64,000 nucleotides of DNA from Mariniplasma anaerobium (GTDB lineage Bacteria; Bacillota_I; Bacilli_A; Acholeplasmatales; Acholeplasmataceae). A program made the position numbers and the translations under genes. The notes under the pieces are model-generated. The model did no database searches, was not told where the DNA came from, and saw only the letters and a list, made by a program, of their open reading frames with translations. Shown piece after piece: positions 28,505 through 37,200 of this stretch. Every line of letters starts with the position of its first letter. The stretch's first letter is position 1. The DNA is taken from contig NZ_AP024412.1 of NCBI RefSeq assembly GCF_016865445.1, positions 1,550,001 to 1,614,000 of the forward strand, read 5' to 3'.

Positions 28505-28517
28505 TATATCTTTTAAA

Positions 28518-28591
28518 TGGTAGGCCCAGCTGGATTTGAACCAACGATGAGGGAGTCAAAGTCCCTTGCCTTACCCCTTGGCTATGGGCCT
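28518..28591 (-). tRNA. tRNA-Gln (anticodon TTG)
   Basis: Acceptor AGGCCCA/TGGGCCT, anticodon loop C-T-TTG-A-C, TTCAAAT T-loop, encoded CCA (28518-28520). Nine bases after tRNA-His. Confidence 0.95.
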
Positions 28592-28600
28592 GTAAAAAAG

Positions 28601-28677
28601 TGGGGCGGCTGAAGGGAATCGAACCCTCGCGTCTCGGAACCACAATCCGATGTGTTAACCACTTCACCACAACCGCC
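28601..28677 (-). tRNA. tRNA-His (anticodon GTG)
   Basis: Anticodon loop T-T-GTG-G-T. The gene encodes the extra G(-1) opposite C73 (acceptor GGCGGTTG with CAGCCGCC) and the CCA end (28601-28603). Confidence 0.95.
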
Positions 28678-28697
28678 ATGTCTATTGCGCAACTACT

Positions 28698-28725
28698 ATT
28701 ATACAATATATTTTAGATTTGTAAA
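28698..28725 (-). promoter_or_regulatory. Promoter of tRNA-His/tRNA-Gln
   Basis: Minus strand TTTACA (28720-28725), 16-bp spacer, TATAAT (28698-28703), about 20 bp before tRNA-His. Confidence 0.75.
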
Positions 28726-28753
28726 GTAAAATTGTGTAATTTTTTTGATTTGG

Positions 28754-28782
28754 TTGCCTATTTTTACGATATACTGTATTAT
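28754..28782 (+). promoter_or_regulatory. Promoter of the 28805 gene
   Basis: TTGCCT (28754-28759), 17-bp spacer, TATTAT (28777-28782). AGGAAAGGTG ribosome site follows. Confidence 0.7.
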
Positions 28783-28804
28783 AGTTTAGGAAAGGTGTGA
28801 TTTT

Positions 28805-29791
28805 ATGATGAAATGGATTGGACGCTCGATATACGTCCTTGCGATTGTATTTATATCTGTAATTATTTATAGATATGCATATACTGCTAAATTACAAGAA
28901 TATTATGATGCAGAAATTAGAGATAATATTAATGATGATGAAACCTTACTTATAGGACTCAATACATTATTAACTATAGATTATTATAGAGAATCACCTA
29001 TGCTTTATCAATATGTAAGTGATACTGGAGATTATCAATTTACACTATCGTCTTATGCCATTGGCATTACATACGGAGATGTTTCATATGATGGACTAAT
29101 GTTTGTAATTAATAATTTAGCAATTATGGAAGATGGCGAGCTTATTGTAGATCCAGTTTTAAAGATAACCGTCAATTTGAGTCATAATACTTTGTTAGTT
29201 GAAGATGAGTATTCAAATATGGGTAGTGTTTATTATGATCCACTCATACCTTTTAGTATTTATAATGTACCTGCTCTATTTTTATTTGATGCAGAAAATT
29301 ATTTATTAATCCCTAATGATGATGACAATGCAAGCCCTGAATATGCAACTATTGAAAATATTACTTTAGAATATTCAAATGGTGCAGCTAATGATGATAA
29401 TGAATATCTTTTTAATGAAATCCCTTTATTTGTTGGATCTAAAGTTGAATATAGAGATGCAGCTTATTTAAAAGATAGCACATTTAATATTGATCCTGAT
29501 TTATATCAAATTAATGATGATTTTGGATCAGATGGTTTAAGTACTGATAATATAGCTACTTTCAATTTAGTAACTGAGCAAGATGATTTAACACCTTATA
29601 ATGGAGCGATTTGGAGAATCATGGTTATTTATATTTTACTAATCATCGTGATAACTTACTTCTTATTCTTCCATAAGATGCTGATGGGTCATCTTCAATA
29701 CAAAAAGAGATTAGCAGATAAAGAAATTACAGTTAAAAATCCTGAAGTTATATTCAAGGATATAGATACAGATACAAAAGACGGAAAATAA
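28805..29791 (+). CDS. Bitopic membrane protein with acidic extracellular domain, unknown function
   Basis: 328 aa. A transmembrane helix near residues 6-25, an acidic Asp/Asn/Tyr-rich extracellular domain (about 30-265), a second helix (about 269-289) and a short basic cytosolic tail. No family recognised. It is a single gene with its own promoter and terminator, and the last chromosomal gene before tRNA-Trp and the island. Confidence 0.78.
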   Translation: MMKWIGRSIYVLAIVFISVIIYRYAYTAKLQEYYDAEIRDNINDDETLLIGLNTLLTIDYYRESPMLYQYVSDTGDYQFTLSSYAIGITYGDVSYDGLMFVINNLAIMEDGELIVDPVLKITVNLSHNTLLVEDEYSNMGSVYYDPLIPFSIYNVPALFLFDAENYLLIPNDDDNASPEYATIENITLEYSNGAANDDNEYLFNEIPLFVGSKVEYRDAAYLKDSTFNIDPDLYQINDDFGSDGLSTDNIATFNLVTEQDDLTPYNGAIWRIMVIYILLIIVITYFLFFHKMLMGHLQYKKRLADKEITVKNPEVIFKDIDTDTKDGK

Positions 29792-29808
29792 TTTTCGTCT
29801 TTTTCTTT
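29776..29808 (+). terminator. Terminator of the 28805 gene
   Basis: AAAGACG with CGTCTTT stem and an inner AAAAT/ATTTT pairing, followed by T-rich sequence; overlaps the stop codon region. Confidence 0.8.
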
Positions 29809-29818
29809 GTTTTAACAA

Positions 29819-29848
29819 TTGCATTTTAATCCTTGATTATGCTATACT
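29819..29848 (+). promoter_or_regulatory. Promoter of tRNA-Trp
   Basis: TTGCAT (29819-29824), 18-bp spacer, TATACT (29843-29848), 13 bp before the tRNA. Confidence 0.65.
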
Positions 29849-29861
29849 TATACATGCTGTT

Positions 29862-29936
29862 AGGGATATGGTGTCAATGGTAGCACAGCGGTCTCCAAAA
29901 CCGTTAGTACGGGTTCAAATCCTGTTATCCCTGCCA
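29862..29936 (+). tRNA. tRNA-Trp (anticodon CCA), island integration site
   Basis: Acceptor AGGGATA/TATCCCT, anticodon loop C-T-CCA-A-A, T-loop TTCAAAT, encoded CCA. The anticodon CCA reads only UGG, in line with TGA being a stop in this genome. Its 3' 44 bp (29893-29936) recur exactly at 43383-43426. Confidence 0.96.
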
Positions 29937-29948
29937 ATTTAAGCAAGC

Positions 29949-29995
29949 ATCCTAGTTTAAACACCCAAAACGTTTAAAAAACTAGGATTTTATTT
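29949..29995 (+). terminator. Terminator now following tRNA-Trp, supplied by the island
   Basis: 10-bp stem ATCCTAGTTT (29949-29958) with AAACTAGGAT (29979-29988), extended inward by AAAC/GTTT, then a T-rich tract. Confidence 0.8.
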
Positions 29996-30003
29996 TATTT
30001 ACC

Positions 30004-30069
30004 TTGACAACAAATGGTTATCTTTAAATAAATAATAACAAATAGTTGTCAAAATGTCAACAACTATTT
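30004..30069 (+). promoter_or_regulatory. Promoter and operator of the XRE/PIN unit
   Basis: TTGACA at 30004-30009, with an A/T-rich -10 (no single clear hexamer) near 30025-30034. Downstream is an inverted repeat AAATAGTTGT (30040-30049) / ACAACTATTT (30060-30069) spaced by 10 bp, ending 19 bp before the XRE start codon. It is placed as an autorepression operator. Confidence 0.55.
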
Positions 30070-30088
30070 TAAAAAAGGAGATGTTGTT

Positions 30089-30322
30089 ATGAAAGCACTA
30101 AGATTAAAAGAATTCAGGGAGACTAAAAATCTTAGCCAGCGAGAACTTGCTCAACGCCTAGGTATAACTCAGGCTTATTACTGGAAATGGGAAATCGGCA
30201 AGTCTTTTCCAAATGCAAAACAAATTTTGAAACTTTGTGACACACTAGAATGTTCACCTAATGATTTGTTTGGGTTTAAAGGTGTTCATGCTGTAGTAAT
30301 TGAAAGATTAGAACATGATTGA
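30089..30322 (+). CDS. XRE-family transcriptional regulator, candidate antitoxin
   Basis: 77 aa, a single HTH_3 domain spanning residues about 6-62 (LSQRELAQRLGITQAYYWKWE, then the PNAKQILKLCDTLECSPNDLF ending of the family). An AAAAAAGGAG site precedes the ATG. The 3' end overlaps the PIN gene by 8 bp, so the two are translated together. It probably binds the inverted repeat at 30040-30069. A toxin-antitoxin relation with the PIN protein is inference from size, overlap and operator. Confidence 0.85.
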   Translation: MKALRLKEFRETKNLSQRELAQRLGITQAYYWKWEIGKSFPNAKQILKLCDTLECSPNDLFGFKGVHAVVIERLEHD

Positions 30323-31418
30323 AAAGAACCAAAAGAAAATATTCTATCTAGATACTAATGCTCTATATTATATACTGGGATTATCTACCAATAAAAAAGT
30401 AAAGATTGCCAAACTTAAAAAACTAACTCATACAAGTGCTATCTCTTTAAATATACTGAGTATATTTGAACTACTAAATAATATAAACAACACAGATAAA
30501 GTAGAAATTATAGATAAGCTAAATGGCTTATCTAGTCATATTTTAATAGCTTGTCCCGCCTTTTTAAAAGGGAAAATAACTTATAAAGAGATTGACATGC
30601 TTTTATCTGTTGATCATTATTCTATAGTGATGCCAAAACTCACAAAATATACCATAAAATATATATCTTATGAATTTGCCTATGTGATTACACTCGCATG
30701 CAGTATAATACCTCAAATGTTTCTATACTTTCCAGATTACAATTCTAATCACTATAGAGTCGATGAATATGAGAAATCACTTGAAGTGCATACGTATCAA
30801 CTTATTCAAAAATTAGACAGGCTAATTCAAAAAAGGTTATTAAGTTTATATAAAAAAAATGGTTCTATTTCTGAAAAAGAAACAGTTTCCATTTTTAGGT
30901 TAATATTGGTAAATTTATCAAATCATTTGGTGACTTTTGCTAATCCATATATTTCAATTATTAATTCTTCTTCAGATGGGAAAATTTCTTTTTTCAGATT
31001 AAGAAAGAGTTTGCTTTCTAATATAAAATCACTAGATTTCGATTCATTACTTGTCGATAATAATTTAAATTTCAATGATGTAAATTTGCTTAAATCGTTT
31101 AACATTGATAAAAGCATAAGTGAAATATTTGATATCTATTCTAATAAATTCATTACTATGGGTGGATATACTTTTAATAAATCAGAATTGGTTGAAAAGT
31201 ATTCCTTGGAATTTCTCAAAGATATTTTCATCAATTCTCAAAAATTATATATAAACGACTTAATAGATATGGAAATCATCAATGGTTACTTAAATAACAT
31301 TGCTTCAAATAAGTCATTATTCATAACTTTCGATAAAAATGTAATAAGAAAAATGTCTTCTTTGTATTCGCATAATTTTCAAGATTCATTGGACATGATA
31401 GAATCACTGCAGATTTAA
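30315..31418 (+). CDS. PIN-domain protein with long internal insert, candidate toxin/ribonuclease
   Basis: 367 aa. The two ends fit a PIN nuclease: N-terminal YLDTNALYYI (D13, N15) and SIFELLNN (E52), and C-terminal NDLIDMEI (D315/D318) with LFITFDKN (D340), the acidic quartet and the usual spacing to the last strand. Normal PIN proteins are about 130-150 aa. Here some 230 residues (about 75-300), Leu/Ile/Lys-rich and predicted helical, separate the halves. It overlaps the XRE gene upstream and meets the recombinase fragment tail to tail with 4-bp overlap. Likely an RNA-cutting effector; target unknown. The PIN call comes from the motifs only. Confidence 0.7.
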   Translation: MIEKNQKKIFYLDTNALYYILGLSTNKKVKIAKLKKLTHTSAISLNILSIFELLNNINNTDKVEIIDKLNGLSSHILIACPAFLKGKITYKEIDMLLSVDHYSIVMPKLTKYTIKYISYEFAYVITLACSIIPQMFLYFPDYNSNHYRVDEYEKSLEVHTYQLIQKLDRLIQKRLLSLYKKNGSISEKETVSIFRLILVNLSNHLVTFANPYISIINSSSDGKISFFRLRKSLLSNIKSLDFDSLLVDNNLNFNDVNLLKSFNIDKSISEIFDIYSNKFITMGGYTFNKSELVEKYSLEFLKDIFINSQKLYINDLIDMEIINGYLNNIASNKSLFITFDKNVIRKMSSLYSHNFQDSLDMIESLQI

Positions 31419-31696
31419 TCTAATTCATATTTTTCGTACATGTTTTTTATATGCCTTTTTTCTGTATGTTGATATCTTTGTGTAGTCTCCATGTTTTTAT
31501 GTCCCATAACTTCCATAACTGAAACTATATCCGCACCAGATCTTAACCACAAAGTAGCCAGTGAATGTCTAAACATGTGGGCATGCAATTTATTCATGCC
31601 AAGGCTTTCCCTAAGTTTTCTCATGTAATTATCAACATCAAAATAATTCACAGGTCTATTTTTTAAGATATTATGTAATAGATACTTGTGATTTGA
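31415..31696 (-). pseudogene. int: Truncated tyrosine recombinase (integrase), C-terminal catalytic fragment
   Basis: The frame is open from 31696, just after an in-frame TGA (31697-31699), to the stop at 31415. It encodes only the C-terminal end of a phage-type integrase: the H-x-x-R box (HMFRHSLAT), the GH box (VMGHKNMETT) and the nucleophile Tyr in T-Q-R-Y-Q-H. The N-terminal DNA-binding parts are missing, and the upstream DNA belongs to the decayed Rhs cassette. It was probably the integrase of this tRNA-Trp island. Confidence 0.85.
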
Positions 31697-31809
31697 TCAT
31701 ACAAAACAAATAAAATCAAGCTGACTAGTAATACAATTACTGCTATTCCAACTACTAATAATGGTCTTCCTACAAATCCATTATAATATTCACTATATTC
31801 AAAACTCAT
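31663..31809 (-). CDS. Small single-helix membrane protein, MSFEYS family
   Basis: 48-aa ORF starting M-S-F-E-Y-S-E-Y-Y, one long hydrophobic helix (about 17-38). The start matches the first residues of the protein at 33799-34284 (M-S-F-E-Y-S-S-Y), and both directly follow an Rhs tip, here the decayed one at 31811-32040. It is either a truncated immunity or companion protein or a degraded copy. The 3' end runs into the integrase fragment in another frame, which favours truncation by rearrangement. Confidence 0.5.
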   Translation of the reverse strand: MSFEYSEYYNGFVGRPLLVVGIAVIVLLVSLILFVLYDQITSIYYIIS

Positions 31810-31810
31810 T

Positions 31811-32040
31811 TCAATCACCCCATTCTATAACGCTTTGGTCATTCCAAGAATAGTATGTTACAGATACACTAAGCCCAGGATTTGAAATCGTAATAAAGCT
31901 TCCTCGAGGAGCGTTTTCATCATATATATATCAAAACTATTATTCATATCTGGAGTAAAAGAATGACCAACACCAACAAGACTTGATACTGCACCAGTAA
32001 ATACACAAATGAATCACTGTTTCATTATAATCTTCATTTT
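31811..32040 (-). pseudogene. Decayed Rhs C-terminal tip
   Basis: Translated in two frames on the minus strand, this stretch gives V-G-V-G-H-S-F followed, after a frameshift near 31925, by PRGSFITIS and a final W-G-D stop. These match the tip of the intact Rhs at 34289 (L-G-A-G-H-A-W, PRTTFITF, final W-G-E). An in-frame TGA is also present. The stop is followed at once by the MSFEYS ORF, as in the intact copy. Confidence 0.6.
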
Positions 32041-32093
32041 TCCTATGATATACTCTTCAAATATAAAGCATTTATTAAAACTGAGCTGAACAC

Positions 32094-32408
32094 TCATTTC
32101 AAATATTTATCAACAAACAACCAATTAGAAAGGGTATTATCTATCAAATCAATTATTTGATATGCATCGCAATAATCACTTAAAAAGAGATTACACCATT
32201 GCATCAAATTCTCCAATATTTTTGATTCAAACTCGTTAATTTTTAATTCATGTCTAGTGAACTCATATATTGCTCTATGAAGTGCCATGCAGGGTTCATT
32301 ATATAATTCTATTTCTTCATTATTATATAAACTCTTTTTATCATTAAGTCTTATTGATAAATTTATATTCATTCTTATAACTAATTCTTCCATTTTTTCT
32401 TTTCTCAT
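32094..32408 (-). CDS. Candidate immunity protein for the EndoU toxin tip
   Basis: 104 aa, soluble, acidic, mostly helical by composition. No family recognised. The start is the ATG at 32408, preceded by TTTGGAGG; it lies 14 bp after the stop of the EndoU-bearing Rhs gene. Small unrelated proteins encoded directly after an Rhs or CDI toxin tip are as a rule its specific immunity protein, so I infer binding to and inhibition of the EndoU domain. Confidence 0.65.
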   Translation of the reverse strand: MRKEKMEELVIRMNINLSIRLNDKKSLYNNEEIELYNEPCMALHRAIYEFTRHELKINEFESKILENLMQWCNLFLSDYCDAYQIIDLIDNTLSNWLFVDKYLK

Positions 32409-32422
32409 AATTTCCTCCAAAA

Positions 32423-33769
32423 TCAATTCATCTCATACCTTGTAGAAATTGGATAAGCAGTAATTAATCTTCCATTTTTCCCCATTACAACTCTCATATA
32501 TACATTATCATAATAACCATTATAAACAATTCTTGGTCCTTGTACTATACGCTCAGATTTTGGAGAAGCAACAACTGAATTAATAGCTTTTTGAATTTCC
32601 ATATGATCCCAATTTTTTGGAAATGATGTTTTCCCATTTACCCCAGGGTATAAATGTCCTCCACCTCTACTATCTCCATAAATTGTATGACTTAAACCTG
32701 AATCCATCATATTCCCATTAATATATGTTCCTGTCATCCAATTATTAGTTGGTCCATAAATACTAATCATATTCCCCATTCCAGAATTTATTCCAGTTTG
32801 AGAAATATCATTAACTGGTAGGGAACCAGTAAACCTAGATCCTCCTCCACCTAGTGTTCCTCCTCCACCAAATGGAGTTCCTACTCCACCACCAGTTGCA
32901 CACCCATACAAACTTTCTGATGTGTTTCCATCATCATCAGTATATAAATAACAATATCCACTAGGATCTACATTCATCACAGGATTATTCTCTGTATATG
33001 TAAACATATTATGTCCTAATACAGAATTACTTGCTTTCAACATACCATCTGCATTGATAAATCTTCCTGTTTCAGGATTGTAATATCTTGATCGCAAATA
33101 GTATAATCCGCTTTCTTGATCATAACGATATCCTCTATAACGATAAGGATTTGCATTTGCTAAAGCTGAAGATGTTTGAACAGTGATATTACCGTATGCA
33201 TCATATCTATAATATACCCCAGTATAACCATCAGAATCAATGAGATAAGACACATTTCCAAGCGCATCAAACATATAAAAATATTCAGATCCATTATATC
33301 TCATAGAGATTAAAGAGCCATCTACATCATATGTATAATAGATTTCATTAGTTCCATCTGTTTCATATAATACTAATGATCCATTCAAATAATAAGTTGT
33401 TGTAACTGAACCTACAGTTTTTGAATCTCTGATTCCATCTTGATTGTATGTATATGTTGAAGTCATAGATCCAATTGTTTGTGATATTAAACTGCGTCCT
33501 TCCCATGTGAATGACTTGTCATAAGATGTACCTCTGGTATTATCTATTTCAATAACATTACCAGAATTGTCATATGTAAAAGTTAAAGTATAACTCAAAG
33601 ATGAGTCAACAGCATCTGTGTATACCATGCTACTGATCTTATCTTTCCAAGTAGAATCATAATCATATACTTCAGTTTGTAATGGTGTAGGTAATGTATT
33701 GTTACCTTGAGCAAAATTATAATATGATTGCGTAGTTAGATTGCCATAATCATCATAAAAATTGTACAC
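32423..33769 (-). CDS. Orphan Rhs core fragment with C-terminal EndoU nuclease tip
   Basis: 448-aa frame. Residues about 5-273 duplicate the last YD-repeat and RHS-associated core of the 2109-aa Rhs protein (ending N-P-V-M-N-V-D-P-S-G-Y-C), then a Gly-rich linker (295-312) and a tip. The tip matches bacterial EndoU ribonuclease: H361 in HTIYGD, G-G-G-H372, K380 in VNGKTSFPKNW, and the closing ITAYP with Y439. The frame opens with GTG and no ribosome site and has no signal peptide, so it is likely silent until recombined into the full-length gene. A spare toxin cassette. Confidence 0.8.
   Translation of the reverse strand: MYNFYDDYGNLTTQSYYNFAQGNNTLPTPLQTEVYDYDSTWKDKISSMVYTDAVDSSLSYTLTFTYDNSGNVIEIDNTRGTSYDKSFTWEGRSLISQTIGSMTSTYTYNQDGIRDSKTVGSVTTTYYLNGSLVLYETDGTNEIYYTYDVDGSLISMRYNGSEYFYMFDALGNVSYLIDSDGYTGVYYRYDAYGNITVQTSSALANANPYRYRGYRYDQESGLYYLRSRYYNPETGRFINADGMLKASNSVLGHNMFTYTENNPVMNVDPSGYCYLYTDDDGNTSESLYGCATGGGVGTPFGGGGTLGGGGSRFTGSLPVNDISQTGINSGMGNMISIYGPTNNWMTGTYINGNMMDSGLSHTIYGDSRGGGHLYPGVNGKTSFPKNWDHMEIQKAINSVVASPKSERIVQGPRIVYNGYYDNVYMRVVMGKNGRLITAYPISTRYEMN
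32952..33757 (-). repeat. Rhs core repeat, copy 2
   Basis: 806 bp collinear with 34794-35599 without indels and with few base differences. Ends at the P-S-G-Y-C codons, exactly where the tips diverge. Confidence 0.9.
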
Positions 33770-33798
33770 ATCTTATTGGATGGGTTATGTGAATTTAA

Positions 33799-34284
33799 TT
33801 ATGTTTCATCATTGGTTTCATAAATGGATAGAATAATCTTTGATTTTGGTAAATATGTGATATTGACTTGGTCTCCAACTTCAAATTCTCCAATATCCAT
33901 TATATAATAGCTAATATTATTGATAGTTATATAATCTGGGAAAACTCTACTACCGTCTTTATATAACTTAAAATCAGAATTTGCCGGTTCTATATTTGTG
34001 ATAACTCCATTTACATTTCTAGAATCTGATTCTTTTTCAAAAAGTAAATCCATATTCATATGTCTTATTGAAATCATGCAAAGTAATAAAAAACTAATTA
34101 TAGACCAATATAAATGAAGTTTTCTATTTCGTCTAAAGGGGGTTATTTTTGACTTTTTTAATGTAAATCTATTTGGAAACATATGAACAATAATACCCCA
34201 CGATAATACAATCACTCCAAATAATGCGAAAACTAAGGCATTACCCACTAATTGAATCCAATATGAACTATATTCAAAACTCAT
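33799..34284 (-). CDS. Two-helix membrane protein after the Rhs tip, candidate immunity protein
   Basis: 161 aa beginning M-S-F-E-Y-S-S-Y. Helices near residues 14-36 and 57-75 are followed by a soluble, probably beta domain (about 85-161). The ATG at 34284 is 4 bp beyond the stop of the full-length Rhs gene, with its ribosome site (GGGGTGAG) inside that gene's last codons. A longer in-frame upstream start is unlikely. The position argues for an immunity protein; a membrane location would suit a toxin that acts on membranes, as the hydrophobic glycine-rich stretch in the Rhs tip suggests. Unproven. Confidence 0.6.
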   Translation of the reverse strand: MSFEYSSYWIQLVGNALVFALFGVIVLSWGIIVHMFPNRFTLKKSKITPFRRNRKLHLYWSIISFLLLCMISIRHMNMDLLFEKESDSRNVNGVITNIEPANSDFKLYKDGSRVFPDYITINNISYYIMDIGEFEVGDQVNITYLPKSKIILSIYETNDET

Positions 34285-34288
34285 TTTT

Positions 34289-37200
34289 TTACTCACCCCA
34301 ATAATAAATGAAGTATGGTACTTCTTCTTCATCTACCAAATATAACTGATATGTATAAGAAAAGTGCGAAGTGCCAAACGTTATGAAAGTGGTTCTTGGA
34401 CCATCTTCAATGTAAAAATCTAACACTTCAATGTCCACAGACCACGCATGACCAGCTCCTAATAATTTACCAGATATGGATGTAGACATAAACTGGCCTT
34501 TATAGTCTCCTGGTTTATCATAATTATCTACAAATCCAATATCAATTGATAGTGGCGCATCTGAAATGTAAACACCATAATGCAGATAAATCTCAATATA
34601 CTGATCTGTGAAATTAATGACAATTGCTATGCCACCACCTACAATTAGTCCGCCTGTGATATCAATTACAACCGCTAAATCATCAGTATTTCCTGGTCCC
34701 CAATTACCACCATTCATTCCAGGATATTGATCATATGGATTACATCTTGGTCTCCATTCAGGATTAACTGAATCACCATTAGCATTTGCTAAGCAATATC
34801 CACTAGGATCAACATTCATCACAGGATTATTCTCAGTATAGGTAAACATATTATGTCCTAAAACTGTATCACTTGCTTTCAACATACCATCTGCATTGAT
34901 AAATCTTCCTGTTTCAGGATTGTAATATCTTGATTGCAAATAGTATAATCCGCTTTCTTGATCATAACGATATCCTCTATAACGATAAGGATTTGCATTT
35001 GCTAAAGCTGAAGATGTTTGAACAGTGATATTACCGTATGCATCATATCTATAATATACCACAGTATAACCATCAGAATCAATGAGATAAGACACATTTC
35101 CAAGCGCATCAAACATATAAAAATATTCAGATCCATTATATCTCATAGAGATTAAAGAGCCATCTACATCATATGTATAATAGATTTCATTGGTTCCATC
35201 TGTTTCATATAATACTAATGATCCATTCAAATAATAAGTCGTTGTGACTGTGCCTACAGTTTTTGAATCCCTGATTCCATCTTGGTTATATGTGTATGTT
35301 GAAGTCATAGATCCAATTGTTTGAGATATTAAGCTGCGTCCTTCCCATGTGAATGACTTGTCATAAGATGTACCTCTGGTATCATCTATTTCAGTAACAT
35401 TACCAGAATTGTCATAAACAAAAGTTAAAGTATAACTTAATGATGAATTGAGTACATCTATGTATACCATGCTACTGATTTTATCTTTCCAAGTAGAATC
35501 ATAACCATATACTTCAGTTTGTAATGGTGTAGGTAATGTATTGTTACCTTGAGCAAAATTATAATATGATTGCGTAGTTAGATTGCCATAATCATCATAG
35601 GCATAGGTAAAAGTATAATCGTCTATTTCGTTGTTTTCTCTAATAAGTTGGTTGTTTTCATCATAATAGTATTCCATGATATCGGAAGAAAAATCAGTTA
35701 TTTTTGTAATATAGCCTTGCTCATTATATTCCATGGTTTGTGTAATATAGTGATGACCATTGGTTTGAGTGATTGTCTTTATTCTTCTGGATACATCACC
35801 ATAAGTAACATCAACACCTTCATAATAACTATATAAAACTGTATTAATTGTTGTAGTATTTAGTGTTATGGATATATCAACTAATCGTCTTAAGTCATCT
35901 GTTTCAAATGTATAGTTTTTAGTTACATCACCAAATTCTGTGTTGTCGTAGATTCCAGATGTTAAATTGTAATTAAATGTTGTAGTTCGACTATATCCTT
36001 CAATATCAAAAGTATAAATGTGAAGATTTCCTGCATTATCATAATCATACGAAATAACATTCCCATCTTGATTTGTTACTTTTCTGATACGTCCTACAAG
36101 GTCATAATTATAATAATATTCTTGATTATCTCTTAAATCTTTCAATACTGTAAGATTACCTGATTGATTATACTCATATGAATATCTTTGTACATAGTGA
36201 TCGGTTTCATAAAACCATAAGCCCTCAATTTGATTTTCATCATTATAAGTTATTTTTATTTTATCCCCATTACCAAAAATTTCTTCAAAAATTCTACTTG
36301 TTTCATAGGTTACATTGCTAGCGATATCAGTATCATAAGTATATTCTTTTAGCATAGATCCAGAAAAAGTCCCTTCAGTTCCAGTTCCAATGTAAACATA
36401 TTCCAATCGATATAAATCATCATATTCTAGTTTGTAAGTCATACCATTCATTTGAATTTCATCAAGCACATCACCCGTGTAATGATAGGTGATTGTTGAA
36501 TCATCTTTGGATATAGTTTTTATTCTGCCTTTTTCATCGTATGTGTAGTTTGTTGCTATGTCTATTTCATTATCAAATGATGTTAAAAGTCCATTAAGCA
36601 GTCCCCTTGTATATTCTATTTCACTTCCAAATTCATCTGTTGTTTTAGAAATGTATTGACCTTGGGTTGTATAATACAAATAATTCTGATAGTATGATCC
36701 ATCAACTACACCGTCATCATTTGCATCTTCTCCAATTTCAACTCTATAGGCCTTATTATATTCATTATAAGTTATTGTTGCAGCGACATTGTTTTGTGAC
36801 ACATCTTTAAATAAACCTGAACTATAGGCCCCATAATATGTAACCTTATTATTTTGATCTGTACTTTGATCAAGTAAAAATCTGTTGTCTTCATTGTATT
36901 CATTGAAAATCACACCACTTGATTCAGGTGTGCGAATATATTCTGTATTCCCATATGCATCATAGCTATATTCGGTTCCAAAAGACTCATTATACATTTG
37001 TATACCATCAAAATATACTGTACCTTCACCTCTATAATATACTTTTACATTGATTGATGTAATAGTACTATCTACATATATTTTTGAAGCTTGATATTGC
37101 CATGATTCGATATCTGAGTCAAATTCGTAGTAATACTCATCTGAATTTGTTCCATCAGAAAGTGTCACGTAAATTCCAAAGGCTCTACCATCTGGATTTT

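Noticed and set aside
28449-28706. 85-aa reading frame on the minus strand
   Set aside because: It runs straight through the tRNA-Gln and tRNA-His genes and has no ribosome site; not coding.
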